Source: Oscarella lobularis
Taxonomy: Eukaryota; Porifera; Homoscleromorpha; Homosclerophorida; Oscarellidae
NCBI RefSeq assembly: GCF_947507565.1
Contig: NC_089176.1
Coordinates: 2,356,001-2,420,000, forward strand
Direction: 5' to 3'
Length of the DNA: 64,000 bases
Part shown: piece after piece, positions 9,745-24,788 of the stretch
Numbering within the stretch: position 1 is the stretch's first letter
Layout: each line of letters starts with the position of its first letter
The notes under the pieces: generated by a model
What the model was told of the DNA's origin: nothing
Databases searched by the model: none
The model's input: the letters and a program-made list of their open reading frames with translations, nothing else
Program-made: the position numbers and the translations under genes

Positions 9745-11860
9745 ATGTCTCGCGGCTCCAGCGGCGACGACGAATACAAGAGCGACTTCGATGCCACGAC
9801 GGACGAAGAAACGTCCGATACTGCTCTTCCAGTTTGAAAATTCCTTCGCGAGACGGCGCAAAACTGACTTTCTCACTCAGGAAGGCGACGATTCGCTTCC
9901 GTTTCTCGTCATGGAAGAGACGCGAATGAGCGAATGGATTGCTAAGCTCTCTCTAAAGGCAGCCAAGTTAACTCTACAGGACATCCTGCTAAAATGCCGT
10001 CCGGACGAGTAAAACGACGAAATATATTCAAAAGGCGCCTCTATTAATTTTTCTTTACACTCAGAGACGATGTTGAAGACGGGGTCGACATAGAAGTGCT
10101 CGATCGCGAAAGGGAAAAGCTGAACAGGCAAATTACAAATAGTTTCCTCAAATAATTATTTAGCGACTCTTTTTTTAGATTATTGGGTTTGCATATGGCT
10201 AGAAAGCAGTGGCTGTTGTCTGGCAGTCGAAAGGCAATTAAAATTCTGTAGAGTTGATTTTTTTAAAATTTGTACTGTATAATCAATAGACTTTTGGCCA
10301 GTTGCACGGACGAAGAGTGGCCGTCATTTTCGACATGTCAATAGGCGTAAATGAATTCGACTTCCTTGAGTCCTATTTACACAACTTGCAGGCAAAGACG
10401 ATATCCCACACGTAATTATTATCTAATTTTATTTATCAAGGATCTCGTTTTGGATCAGATGAGCAGGAAGGAAATCATTTACCTAGCTGGGATATCAGCC
10501 AAATGCACGTCGCCGTGGAACAATTCCGTTGCAGTCAATAGCTCTAGGTAAAAACAAAAGGCAATAATAATTAATTAATAGCATTTTATTGCTTGTAGTG
10601 TACGAGCTGCATCGAGTTGGATACGTCGTCAGCGTCCCCGCTGTCGTCGACCTAACGTTCTTTCTGCTCTGCAGCAAGTTTTCCAGCTCTCGACCGACTG
10701 GGATTCCATATGTCTCATCCTCGCGTCCACGTGCGTTCTTTATTATTATTTTCATTTTATTTTCAATGTGCATACGTGTGTAGGCCAAGTCAAAAGATTT
10801 CCGTTATTCGTGATTTTGTTTGTGAGTCGTTGGCTGGATCGTCGTGCGTCTTTCACGCGTGCGCCTATGCAACCCACGATCCTGATACCATAGTATATAC
10901 CACTACATGCCATGCAGCAGTTATTATCTCTCCTTGACAGACTTTTCTTCGAGAATTGGCCGATCTCACGTCCGGCACCTTTCACCGTTTTCTCGAAACG
11001 TTCGTGGAAAGCCCAGACCTACTTGAAATTGACCAAGAAATATGCAGGTAAGCAGATACATCAACGACGGAAGTTCTTCTTGAGAAATCTCCTTTATTAG
11101 AGCGCAGGAGGTTCTTCATACTGTCGACAAGATGCGGTCAGACGGACAGCCAATGTCTCTTTTCCTTCTCGTCAAAGAGGTAACTGAAACTCTTTTAATT
11201 TCTTTTTGAGAGGCTCGCCTTTGTTAATTAACAAAGTGCACTCAGTGTTTGCCTGATATCGGTCTAACATATGAAATGATGTAATTTTTCTTTAGCTTTT
11301 GAAGGACGGAGAGTGGAATTACAAAGCTTTGCCACTGTGAGGACTCAACAGGGCTGGGGTACTATAAAGAACCGTCAGATGATTTTCCTTTAGCTCCGAG
11401 CTGCTTGTCTATCCACTGGAATTCAAATATTCGCGCTCGTTTTTCAAGCAAGCTATGACGTCGCAGCGCTGGCTGCACCAAAACGGATTGCGAGGTTTAA
11501 TGCGAGTTCTAGTTCTTTCTAAGCATCGATGCATCGTGCACGTTTACCGTAGCCAAACAATTGAGTCTATACCAAGTGCTGGGACCGAATGCCGTACCTC
11601 AAATGGACGCTTACGTGCCCATCATCGACAAGACCGTTCGAGCGCACGTTCACGATGACGTAGGAATTTTCAGCGTTGTTCTATACGTTGTTATGCGTAG
11701 AAGGTATTTTTTCTCTAGTATATGGCTAAGTTGGTGTGGCACGATGGCTCAATCAGACACGTTCACGTCGATCCTCGCGAGTTGAGAGCATATCAGGTAA
11801 GCCTGTGTCTCTTAAGTATGGTTTTGTAGACATACGCTACCATTCCGCGCGTCTTAGGCC

Positions 11861-11903
<43 letters not shown>

Positions 11904-14900
11904 TCCTTAATAACGTAATTTTTTTCTGCAGGGACTTCTTGAAAAGACTGTGAAGACTTTTGAGAAACGGAGCGATTGGCTTTTGTCAGGCAGTCGATCC
12001 GTGTTTGGCGTCGTCGCCGAAACGAGAGTCGGACTTCTTGTCGACACGTCGTTCGGCACGTTAGAATCGCTGACGAAATTTCAGGAACACTTTCGTCTCT
12101 TTCTGGAAGAGCAGCTGCTAGCGGTCGACTCTTTTGCCATAGCAAAGTAGGAAGAAACAGATAGAAGTATGTACGCACTTGGTTGATCGTTTTACTCAGG
12201 TTTGCCAGCGAAGCGGAGCTGTGGAAAGACGGCTTGGTTTGTGTTAGCGAAGCTCTGTTGAATCATCTTTGGAGGTCAGTGAAATAAAGGAGACTAAGCG
12301 TATTTATTTGTTCGTCAAAATTTCTGCTGCAATTTTTTCTATTTAGGTGGACTTTGAGTTGGGATTACGGAGGTTCGTGTGATTTGCTCAACGCTCTGAA
12401 GATTATGTTGGAGTCAGAAGACGAGAAAATCAATCCGTTTGGTACAGAAATATTAATCAACATATTAGGTCTCACATGCTTTGTATGTAGATCTGGATGC
12501 AGTGTACGTAATTCTAAGTGGGCATCCTAATCAGACAAAGGCACGCATAAATATATTGAATCAATGATAGTAAATCTCTCCTGTAGGACGAGGTTCTGTC
12601 TTATCTTGACGAACAACTTGCTGGCACCACGCTTCCAATTCACGTCATCTTCTACGACGAGAGAACGCATGTGGATCAACCACGATTGGCGTCAAAAGAA
12701 TCTCCCAGATACTTCAACGAGATGGGAATGGTAGACTACGCGCAGAGTCTTGCCGAATTGACGGGCGGCCGTTATCATAAGTACAGCGAGACCCTGCTCG
12801 TTGAAGGAGACGATTCGACTGCAATTCGCGAGGAAATAGAAAGGACGAAGAGCTACCACGAAAAGGCAATAATACAATACTGATAGCCTCAGTTTTTTTT
12901 CTTGACGTGTTCTTAGGCTTCTCAACTACTGGAGCGATGTGAACAAATTAAAAGAAATAGGGTTTGTTGTAATAAACTGCAGGAACTATCTGTTTGGTAA
13001 TAATCAATTCTCATATAGCTTTTGCTGAGAAACGAAGCATCGTCTCCCGTCTTTGGAGCAGCAGCGTCGCCGACGAAAAGATCTTCGCCGATTCCGAAGG
13101 AGCCCAGGGAGACGACATCGTCTCTAGCGAGAAAAGTAAACACAGAGATGAATTCCATGATAAACGTCTGACTTGAGGACTTTCAGACATTCATATCTGA
13201 AACATATGCTGAGAAACCATCGTCTTCACTAGGTGGGAATCACTAGCAGTTGAGGCAAGTCAATTAATTATTGATATGTCTCCTTAGTTCGTCCTAAGAG
13301 CGCTCCTCAAGCTCAGGCTCGCTACCTGACGCACTTGCACTGCTACACGGGCTTTCGAAATGACAAGAGTGAGAGAGAAACATTACCATACATCGTATAT
13401 GATATTTTTTTGACAGCTATGTCTATTGATAAATTGGAATTGAGAAAGCCGAAGAGCGTTGACGTCAAAAGTGCGAATATTCCGAACGAAGAAGAGCTAT
13501 TCAGCAGCAAAAACGTTAGAACGGAACTCGTAGACGTTTCACCTGGCAACGGGAAATTATTTCAGTGGCTAAAGAAGTACGGTCTAAGTCGACTTAATTT
13601 GGATTTGGATCGTCTCGTGTCGAGCATGGACAGCGGTCACAAAAGCGAGAAAATTTCAACGCTAGATCAAGAAGTCGGCGCACAGTAAGACATAAGAGTA
13701 ATAGAGCAAATCTAGATAAAGTGTAATGTTTTTCTTCAAGACATTGCTGTGGCATTCCAATAGTGGCGATCAAGGTACCACATTGGTACCACTACTGTAT
13801 GTACTACTAATACAGTCTATTTCCTCGTAGGGTGTTTCCAAGCATTTGAGGCTGCGGCCTTTTGAGCTTCTCGCGTATGAGTCACAGCTGAAGAAGGTCA
13901 TTAGACGATACGAGAAGAGACTCAACTGGCTGGCGTCGGGAAGCTTCGCTATATTCGGATCGGTTGTCGAGAAGCAAATTGTTTTACTTGTCGACGTGTC
14001 AGGATCAATGAAACCGAATATAGAACATTTGAAAGTCGCGCTCGCCGCTCTCGTCTGGGAGCAGCTACACGGAAACGAAATTCAGTGGGATATCATTGTG
14101 TGTGTTCCTTTTATTGGTTGACACGTGATTCTTATGTTTCAGATTTGATATCGTTTCGTTTGCTTCCGAGTCCTTGGCTTGGCAGGGAAAGACGGTAGAG
14201 CCTAGCGAGGACAATTGCAGCGATGCAATCAAATTCATATCCGGATTCCGTGCCGAGGGAAACACTAATACCCTGATGGCTTTGAAGGTAGGTAAAATCT
14301 TAGATGCAGATTGTAACGTAGTGCTGGGATATAGCCAGTGTCGTGCATATATCATATCATCTTTATTAATTAGCCATAAGCATGCAGGGTTTGAACTGTC
14401 AACCTGATAACTTGTTTTCTCCAGCTTGCTTTTCAAATTTCTGGTGCTACTGGAATCTACTTGATCACGAATGGACGCCCCGTAAGCTGGCTCACGAGCT
14501 AATTAAAATTGGAGTAAAAATTCTCGGTTCAAAGGATCACAGTATAGAGAGCGTACTAGAGGCGGTTGGAAAACTGAATGCAGACCGAGGCGTTCGAATC
14601 AATACCGTATCCTTTGATTGCAATGATAAGTAAGTTATTTTATATCAGCAGTCTATGCTCTTTACGTAACTGATTGCCTATCAGACAGACTAACGAATTC
14701 CTAAAGCAGCTTTCAACTCAGAACAAAGGAAGGTAAATCTTTATACGAATTATTGATTGTCTTAGTCAATGGTACTGTATGGAAGGTTTCATCGATGCGT
14801 CCGCGATAACAGGCAGAAAGGAGAAGAGACCCCAACGTCAATGCATCGGGGAGACGACCTTCGCTCTCTGGCAAACGAAGTCCACAAGGCAAAACGGTTT

Positions 14901-15023
14901 CTATCTGAATCCCAATCCTACAGGTACTGCGTAAAAAATTTAAAATTTTTCGTCCTCCCTCTAACGAATATTACTATTGTAACGGGCAGAGAACTACTAT
15001 TACCGACTAAGAAGCCAAAATAA
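9745..15023 (+). CDS. VWA3A/VWA3B-like protein with three VWA domains
   Basis: About two dozen exons with mostly 45-100-bp introns join in phase from MSRGSSGDDEYKSDFD at 9745 to RELLLPTKKPK and a stop at 15021-15023. Each third of the protein repeats the VWA3 pattern: a W-[LI]-x-K-x-[GS]-L helix (SEWIAKLSLKAAKLTLQ; WLKKYGLSRLNLDLD), a W-L-[AL]-SGS motif, then a VWA fold. The VWA strands carry DMSIG near 10332, DTSFG near 12042 and DVSGSM near 13992. Only the third keeps a complete DxSxS MIDAS, so metal binding is expected there alone. VWA3 proteins are intracellular and poorly characterised. The gene ends 5 bp from the stop of the convergent CARD gene. Its 3' exons are duplicated at 20075. 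The exact exon count is approximate. Confidence 0.85.
11861..11905. repeat. (CTTT)n microsatellite
   Basis: About eleven tandem CTTT units in a VWA3-like intron. The run sits directly upstream of an acceptor (TTTTTTCTGCAG) and may act as an extended polypyrimidine tract. Confidence 0.95.
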
Positions 15024-15028
15024 TCTCA

Positions 15029-16543
15029 TTATGATGCTACAACGGCCTGCCGAATATTTCCTAAACGATAAAGAGCCATTATATCATACAGATTGCCAAA
15101 ATTATTTCTATTTTACCTGTATTCCACCAGAATCTCATCGTATCAATAACGCGGAGAGTCACAGTGGACGTGAGGACGTCAGAACTGCCGACAAGGTTTC
15201 GATCTAATTGGCGTACGCTAGTGAATTGACCCATTGAATGAGTGTCCGCTTTAGTGCACAGACGCGACCCGTAATCGCCTCGGACTACATTATCGTAAGG
15301 TTCGTCTTCGCGGTTGTAGAAATCGAGAATGGGATCAGCCGGAGAACGGAACTCAGCAACATCTAAAAAGGTATTATTATACTCTGGCCTATTTCCCTAG
15401 GACCCCTCCTCCGCGTTGGGTTCTAAAGGCATTGATTTTTTACTTAATCAGTCCATGCCAAGTCAAGTGGAAGAAAACTCAAGCTACTCTTGCTTATCAG
15501 GAATTCTATCCGGATGCCTATCTCCAGGTCATTCACAGAGATCTCTCTCTACTCGCTGCCACTGAATCCCCCCACTTTCTTTACCTATATTGATTCTTGG
15601 CATCAATCCAATTTCAATTACCACTATTCCCAGTTTGCTCAAATTTGCGTTGATCATGTCTTCGGCCATGTAGTGAAGAAGATGCAGTACAGCGATGCCG
15701 GGAATTTCAAGTGTAGCCATCAGGCTTCCCGTCTCGAGTCGTTTCACTTGGACTTGAGCCATTTTGACTCCGATCAGTGAGGCCAAGACCCTTAGCACCA
15801 TTTTCTGTTTTTTATTGAATTCGACGTCCGTCAATGCCGGAAATAGGAGAGTCACGTAAGTGGTATTACCTTAGAAAAGAGAGGGCAGGTAATTAGGGAA
15901 ATTGATAAATTATTGTTGTAACGGTTGACCCATGACGCAAGTACCAATTTTTGCTTTTTTAGGTTCTGGTTCAAAACTTTCATCATCTGTATCCACTAGA
16001 TTGACGTCAATTTGACTGACTCCATAGCCAAGTTTCTTTGCCAGAAAACCGAGTATAGCCGTTTTGTTTCGCTCAAACTCTCGCTGGCATTCTTTCCCAG
16101 CAATAATGAGACACACCCCATCATCGTCACCACCGCCATCCTGATCATCCTCACCACAGCTGTCACTCACATCAACAGCCATACGAGAATTCGCTTCTAA
16201 ACGAGCTGTTTTATTACTTCTCGTGTACTTCATGCTGCATACCTCTGAGGTATTTGACTATGTAGCGTTGATTGGCTGCTTCCAAGGCACTGCAGAATTT
16301 CTCCACGTTGTTTACGCGCCTTGGTAGAATGTCCATCAACAATTTTTTACGTCTGTCCTTTTTCAATTCCATGTGAACGACTTCGTCGTACTCGTCGTCG
16401 TCGAGAATCTCCCGTTCGCAAAGACTGTCGAGAAAACGCGTCGACATAAAGTCGACGTTGTTTCCAAGATACACTAGGTGCGGTCGTATGAACGATGTCC
16501 AGTCGGCATGCGGATTTACGACACTTTCCACCGCCAGAGCCAT
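15029..16543 (-). CDS. CARD protein with two copies of an unrecognised C-terminal domain
   Basis: The ATG at 16541-16543 starts a CARD (residues about 12-95): HLVYLGNNVDFM, FLDSLCEREILDDDEYDEV and LLMDILPRRVNNVEKFCSAL match the CARD helix pattern. A 46-bp intron (GTATGC...TTTAG) follows KYLR. The next exons give an acidic linker and two related segments of about 80 residues, beginning VCLIIAGKECQREFERN and VTLLFPALTDVEFNKKQ. The second contains ETGSLMATLEIP, then HLLHYMAEDMI and LGIVVIEIG. Further exons encode DVAEFRSPADPILDFYNRED and a terminal RQAVVAS. All phases fit, so the gene looks intact. CARDs assemble apoptosis and inflammation complexes by homotypic binding. The repeated segment resembles a compact alpha/beta fold; a TRADD-N-type domain is one possibility, at low confidence. 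Confidence 0.75.
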
Positions 16544-16771
16544 CAAAATATACGGGCAAATTGTACGGGACCAGGCGTCGGTTTTTCGGCTCTCTTGGCT
16601 CTCCTCGCAGTCGTCCGAAGTCTGGTTTGCTGTGGTGAGGAAAGCGACGCAAGCGTCCAGGGCGTGGTAGGCACGAGGGTGGCTATTTTGTCGTTTATAC
16701 CACTAACACAGACAATACATGTGCACGGACATCAAAAACTTCCTCAACGCGAGTTCCTCAACGCGAGTTCC

Positions 16772-19193
<2,422 letters not shown>

Positions 19194-19230
19194 CGTGTAA
19201 ACTATGTTGGCCAATTTGAGAGCAACAAGA

Positions 19231-19310
19231 ACTTATATACACTACCAGTCATACCGTATCTAAGACTAGGTGGCGTCTCCGTGCCAGAGCCGCACATAAT
19301 CGTGACGTCA
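19231..19310 (-). promoter_or_regulatory. FReD1 core promoter: TATA box and CRE-like site
   Basis: On the minus strand a TATATAAGT box lies at 19231-19239, 38 bp upstream of the start codon, and a perfect palindromic TGACGTCA at 19303-19310. Related blocks recur upstream of FReD3, FReD4 and FReD6, and in reduced form upstream of FReD2. The short distance implies a very short 5' UTR. Confidence 0.7.
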
Positions 19311-19431
19311 TTCCAAGTCACGAGAAATTTGGCGTGGGCAATCCCAAAGGGAGTAACGAAATGTACGTGTAGGCCCTTAAAGTAGTTGGTACAATAGTAG
19401 GAAAGAAGATAAGACCAGATCATCGCGGTCA

Positions 19432-20074
19432 GATTAATGAAGAACGAAATCCCAGTACATTATAAACGCCGCTCTTTGCGTTTGCGTAAGCATGAACACA
19501 AACAATTAGGTTTCAGAAGTAACCGTAAAGTCAGCGATTCAGACAGCTATAGTATTTGTTCTCCATGTCGCAGTAGACAGAAGTGCGTTTGCTATTTGAT
19601 TCCTTGACGACATAAACACCACTTTTAGCTGAAGGAAACTTTTGAAGAATGCAGCTGCAGGAGCTTTGAGAGGAAGTACATAATTCAAGTACGCAATTGT
19701 CTCAGTTGCTTGTGATCTAATAGTACTCCGGGCGGACCGGGAAGACCACGAGAACCTTTCAATCCTTGCAAACCCATTTCTCCTTTTTGACCTTGCGGCC
19801 CTGTTGGTCCTTATACTCCTTGACTACCTTTTGTGCCAAAGTTCCCTATAAATTTTGTTTATTTATTTATTATAAACTACAAATTCGCCACTTTGTACTT
19901 TGAGTCCCTGTACTCCCTGCTCTCCTTTTTGCCCCTGCTTTCCCTCTGAGCCTGCGGTTCCTTTTTGACCTTTGATACCTTGATTGCCTCTAGGACCAGA
20001 TGGACCTAGTATACCCTGTACAAAAGTCAAGTTTCGTGTGAAATTTTAAATAGAACATTTTATACTTGTACTCC
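19432..20074 (-). pseudogene. FReD3-like relic with its fibrinogen exons deleted
   Basis: 19432-19560 matches the start of domain B in FReD3 (25450-25585), and then the sequence jumps to the part matching 26190-26716 (start of domain A and collagen exons). About 600 bp is therefore missing. The collagen part also has small differences that break the frame relative to FReD3. It ends abruptly at 20074, inside a collagen exon, where the duplicated VWA3 intron begins. It lacks a signal-peptide exon and cannot encode a lectin. Confidence 0.85.
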
Positions 20075-20708
20075 GCATGCAGGGTTTGAACTGTCAACCT
20101 GATAGCTTATTTCCCCTAGCTCGCTTTTCAAATTTCTGGTGCTGCTGGAATCTACTTGATCACGAATGGACGCCCCGTAAGCTGGCTTACGAGCTAGTTA
20201 AAATTGGAGTAAATATTCTCGGTTCAAAGGATCACAGTATAGAGAGCGTACTAGAGGCGGTTGGAAAACTGAATGCAGACCGAGGCGTTCGAATCAATAC
20301 CGTATCCTTTGATTCCAATGATAAGTAAGCTATTTTTATATCAGCAGTCTATGCTCTTTACGTAACTGATTGCCCATCAGACAGACTAACGAATTCCTAA
20401 AGCAGCTTTCAACTTAGAACGAAGGAAGGTAAATCTTTATACGAATCATTGATTGTTTTAGTCAATGGTACTGTATGGAAGGTTTCATCGATGCGTCCGC
20501 GATAACAGGCAGAAAGGAGAAGAGACCCCAACGCCAATGCATCGAGGAGACGACCTACGCTCTCTGGCAAACGAAGTCCACAAGGCAAAACGGTTTCTAC
20601 CTGAATCCCAATCCTACAGGTACTGCGTAAAAAATTTAAATTTTTCGTCCGTCCCTCTAACGAATATCGGGCAGAGAACTACTATTACCGACTAAGAAGC
20701 CAAAATAA
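20075..20708 (+). pseudogene. Truncated 3' copy of the VWA3-like gene
   Basis: This carries only the exons for the end of the third VWA domain (ISGAAGIYLITNG-type region, GDDLRSLANEVHKAKRF) and the same terminal RELLLPTKKPK with stop. It starts within an intron, so it has no promoter, start codon or MIDAS strand. Exonic differences from 14380-15023 are few, so it is young, but it cannot make a VWA3 protein. Confidence 0.85.
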
Positions 20709-20710
20709 TC

Positions 20711-22195
20711 TCATGATGCTACAACGGCCTGCCGAATATTTCCTAAACGATAAAGAGCCATTATATCATACGAATTGCCAAAATTATTTCTATTTACCTG
20801 TATTCTACCAGAATCTCATCGTATCAATAACGCGGAGAGTCACAGGTGAGGACGTCAGAACCGCCGACAAGGTTTCGATCTACGCCAGTGAATTGACCCA
20901 TTGAATGAGTGTCCGCTTTAGTGCACAGACGCGACCCGTAATTGCCTCGGACTACATTATCGTAAGGTTCGTCTTCGCGGTTGTAGAAATCGAGAATGAG
21001 ATCAGCCGGAGAACGAAACTCAGCAACATCTAAAAAAGGGTACAGCATTATTATACTCTGGCCTATTTCCCTAGGACCCCTCCTCCGCGTTGGGTTCTGA
21101 AGGCATTGATTTTTTACTTAATCAGTCCATGCCAAGTCAAGTGGCAAGAAAACTCAAGCTACTCTTGCTTATCAGGAATTCTATCCGGATGCCTATCTCC
21201 AGATCTCTACTCGCTGCCACTGAATCTTCCTCTTTCTTACCTATAGTGATTCTTGGCATCAATCCAATTTCTATTACCACTATTAGCAGTTTGCTCAAAT
21301 TTGCGTTGATCATGTCTTCAGCCATGTAGTGAAGAAGATGCAGTACAGCGATACAGGGAATTTCAAGTGTAGCCATCAAGCTTCCCGTATCGAGTCATTT
21401 CACTTGGACTTGAGCCACTTTGACGCCCATCAGTGAGGCCAAGACTCTTAACGCCATTTTCTGTTTTTTTATTGAATTCGACGTCCGTCAATGCCGGAAA
21501 TAGGAGAGTCACGTAAGTGGTATTACCTTAGAAAAGAGAGGGCAGGTAATTAGGGAAATTGATAAATTATTGTTGTAACAATTGACCCATGACGCAAGTA
21601 CCAATTTTTGCTTTTTTAGGTTCTGGTTCAACTTTCATTATCTGTATATTGACGTCAATTTGACTGACTCCATAGCCAAGTTTCTTTGCCAGAAACCGAG
21701 TATAGCCGTTTTGTTTCGCTCAAACTCTCGCTGGCATTCTTTCCCAGCAATAATGAGACGCACCCCATCATCGTCACCACCGCCATCCTGATCATCCTCA
21801 CCACAGCTGTCACTCACATCAACAGCCATACGAGCATTCGCTTCTAAACGAGCTGTTTTATTACTTCTCGTGTACTTCATGCTGCATACTGTACCTCTGA
21901 GGTATTTGACTATGTAGCGTTGATTGGCTGCTTCCAAGGCACTGCAGAATCTCTCCACGTTGTTTACGCGCCTTGGTAGAATGTCCATCAACAATTTTTT
22001 ACGTCTGTCCTTTCGCAATTCCATGTGAACGACTTCGTCGTACTCGTCGTCGTCGAGAACGTCCCGTTCGCAAAGACTGTCAAGAAAACGCGTCGACATA
22101 AAGTCGACGTTGTTTCCAAGATACACTAGGTGCGGTCGTATGAACGATGTCCAGTCGGCATGTGGATTTACGGAGCTTTCCACCGCCAGAGCCAT
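20711..22195 (-). pseudogene. Decayed copy of the CARD gene
   Basis: The CARD exon is intact from the ATG at 22193-22195 (MALAVESSVNPHADWTSFI) and the following intron is 51 bp instead of 46. Downstream the copy is damaged. A 1-nt loss after AILGF shifts the frame, two more deletions lie in the acidic/Lys region (7 and 2 nt), an extra T in a homopolymer shifts the exon at about 21470, and CGA has become TGA near 21390. The product would be a CARD with a short acidic tail. A stand-alone CARD could still act as a dominant inhibitor, as some vertebrate CARD-only proteins do, but decay is the simpler reading. Confidence 0.75.
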
Positions 22196-22412
22196 CAAAA
22201 TATACGGGCAAATCCTACGGGACAACAACCGTCAGAATTTGGGCTCTCCTTTGCTCTCCTCGCAGCCGTCCGAAGTCTCATTTGTTCTGGTTAGGAAAGG
22301 TATGCAAGCGTACAGGGCGTGATAGGCACAAGGGGGGCTCTTTTGTGTGTTTATACCAACATGCTCATGGCCAACGGACCTCTAACTTTGCCAAAGCGAG
22401 TTCCTATGCTAC

Positions 22413-24745
22413 TCATTCGTTGGCTCGAAATTTCATTTCAGTAACTTTTGCATAAACTGTTTCCCAAGTCTTCCACTCAAGGCCGTCATAATTGTTTGAT
22501 GAATAGTTTCCATTTAGATTTGAATGTTGAGGATTCCTGCCATAGTACCACCATGCTCCTGAAAACTCTACTGCATTGTGCCTAAAGAAAGTGCCGTCAT
22601 TGTCTAAATCTTTTGTGGAAAACTCCATTCCGCTGTGATAGGTAAGCGAGTCTCCCGCTGTTCCACTGTATTCAGACACTCTAAGCACATACCGAGCACT
22701 TTCGTTTCCCACTGCGAAATCGTTGTACGTTGCGTAGGCCCTGTTATCAGTCCCGTCTCCTAGCTCAATTCTAAGCTGATTGCCAGTTTTACTGAGTCCT
22801 AGCATCCAGTTCAGTTTATCTAGCCCCAGCCAAAATTCGCTATTCATATTTCCAAATCCGGTTTTATACTCTATCCACTTGCGATAGAAGTCTACAGAGC
22901 CATCTTGTCTTCTTTGAAACACTGTCCACCCGCCCCCATCAGTGTCCATGTCGCAATAGACTTTGATTATTGAGGAACGAAATGCAGATCTAAATACCTT
23001 GTAAATACCGCTCTTTGCTTTTTCGTCGTTTTTAAGTAAACATGAACACAAACAGTCCGGTTTCAGAAGAAATTCTATAGAATCAGAGTTATTTAGGCAG
23101 TTTTGAAATAGGTCACTCACCAGCAAGGCTAGCTGATTGGGAATCTAACGGCACTTCATTGAAAAGATGATAGGGGTTGGATCGAAATTTCATCTCTGTG
23201 AATTGAAGTGATTCCCAGCTATTTTTCCATTGTCTCCAAGTAACGCCAGTTTGATTTGTTGTGGCAGAATTGAAATGGTTTCCATTCAGATTGGCATTAT
23301 GGCAAGTAGTGCTGGCGTGCCTACGACTGTACCACCAAGCGCCGTGGTAACGTTCAGCGCAGTTGTATGACTGACGATCATTATCTCGATCTCTTGTAGT
23401 GAACATCATTCGATTGTTGAGTTCGAAAGCATTTCCAGCTGTTCCCGAGTACCCACCAACTCGTAGGGCATACTTACTGCTTGCATCACTTACAAAGAAT
23501 TCACTGTAAGTGGCATAGGCAGACTCATTTCTCCAGTTCTTTAGGTCAATTCGAAGCTCTTGTCCTTCAAGCGCCACGAAATTCATTAACTTGTGAATGT
23601 TCTCAAGTCCAAGCCAAAATTCACCACGAGGATCGCCGAAGCCGTTTGTATAATCATTCCATCCTCGATAAAAGTCTACTGATCCATCTTTGCGTCTCTG
23701 AAATACCGTCCACCCTCCTCCATCCGTTTCCATGTCACAGTAGACAGATACAGGTTTGTTTCTAATTCCGTTGACAAAATAAGTGCCGCTTTTTGCTAAA
23801 GGAAATTTTTTAAGAATACAGCTGCAAGAGCAATTGAAAGGAACCACAGAATTTAAACATTCGCTGGGTCCAGGCAAGCCTGGAATTCCTTGGGGTCCTT
23901 GAACTCCTCTTGGCCCTTGCATTCCCTGAGTTCCTTGAAATCCTTGAGATCCTTGAGATCCTTGATCACCTTTAGGTCCTTGCAGTCCTTGGGGCCCTTG
24001 CAGTCCTTGAAGTCCTTGAATCCCTTGAGGTCCTGTAATCCCTTGAGGTCCTCGAATGCCTTGCAATCCCTTTTCTCCGCGGGTACCCTTTTGACCTTCT
24101 AGACCATTTAGTCCAGTGTCTCCCTTTGAACCGGCTGGTCCAGCTATTCCTCTGCTACCCTAAATATTAAAAAGTCTTTTGTAAACGTAAGGAGCAATGT
24201 CTATTGCACTTTTTCTCCTTGAGGTCCTTGGGGTCCTACAGGGCCCGCTTTTCCTGGTGGTCCCTGATAACAAGTATCAAGTGAATTAATAAAACGTCTA
24301 AACAGTCAAACCTGCAGTCCCTGCGCGTTTTTTCCTGGAGGTCCAGGAGATCCTTTCGGACCCTTACATGTGATTTAGAATGCAACAACGATTAAATGAT
24401 TTGTAACGGAATCCTACCAGAGAGCCTCGCGGTCCTGCTGGACCTCGAAGTCCTTCTGGTCCGTGTGGACCGCGCAGTCCCTGTGGTCCTGGCGGACCTC
24501 GAGGTCCAGGCAAACCCGTCTGTCCTGGGGGCCCATGATGACCTGGCACGCCGGGAAAGCCCACCGGTCCGCGAAGGCCTCGCGGGCCTTCGCATGTAGA
24601 GCTGGCGCACGTCCCAAGCTCTGTAGGCGACTACATGAACGAAAGAACAGGAGAGTCTTTGTTGAAATATTGCGACTTTCTGCCTTACAGCAGCACGAGA
24701 TAGCACAAGGAGGAGTGCAGTGATTACTGTTTGGTATGACAACAT
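22413..24745 (-). CDS. Collagen plus dual fibrinogen-domain lectin, FReD2
   Basis: Duplicate of FReD1 within unit B. The signal peptide is [20 protein letters not shown] (ATG at 24743-24745). Exon 2 is a short Cys-containing segment ([16 protein letters not shown]) and collagen, without the STEQTP expansion of FReD1. Three further collagen exons include a Gln-rich run ([19 protein letters not shown]). Domain A keeps [12 protein letters not shown] and its partner Cys; domain B reads [11 protein letters not shown] and has lost both. Calcium motifs are DRDND and DLDND. Frames appear intact throughout. The promoter differs from its sisters because the TATA segment is absent. Confidence 0.88.
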
Positions 24746-24780
24746 CTCGCAGACTGTTGGAGCGCAGAGAGAATTAATCG

Positions 24781-24788
24781 TGACGTCA
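24781..24788 (-). promoter_or_regulatory. CRE-like site of FReD2
   Basis: A perfect TGACGTCA lies only about 36 bp upstream of the start codon. In FReD1 the same element is about 110 bp upstream. The sequence between them, which holds the TATA box in the sister genes, is missing here. Confidence 0.6.

Noticed and set aside
15033-15205. Additional plus-strand exon of the VWA3-like gene after 15023
   Set aside because: The correct splice phase ends in a stop at 15023. The minus strand here reads in phase as the end of the CARD gene, which explains the sequence better.
16195-16260. Apparent frameshift between the CARD and its C-terminal part in the first copy
   Set aside because: A 46-bp GT-AG intron (GTATGC to TTTAG) joins KYLR to EANSRM in phase. 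The second copy only has five extra bases inside this intron.
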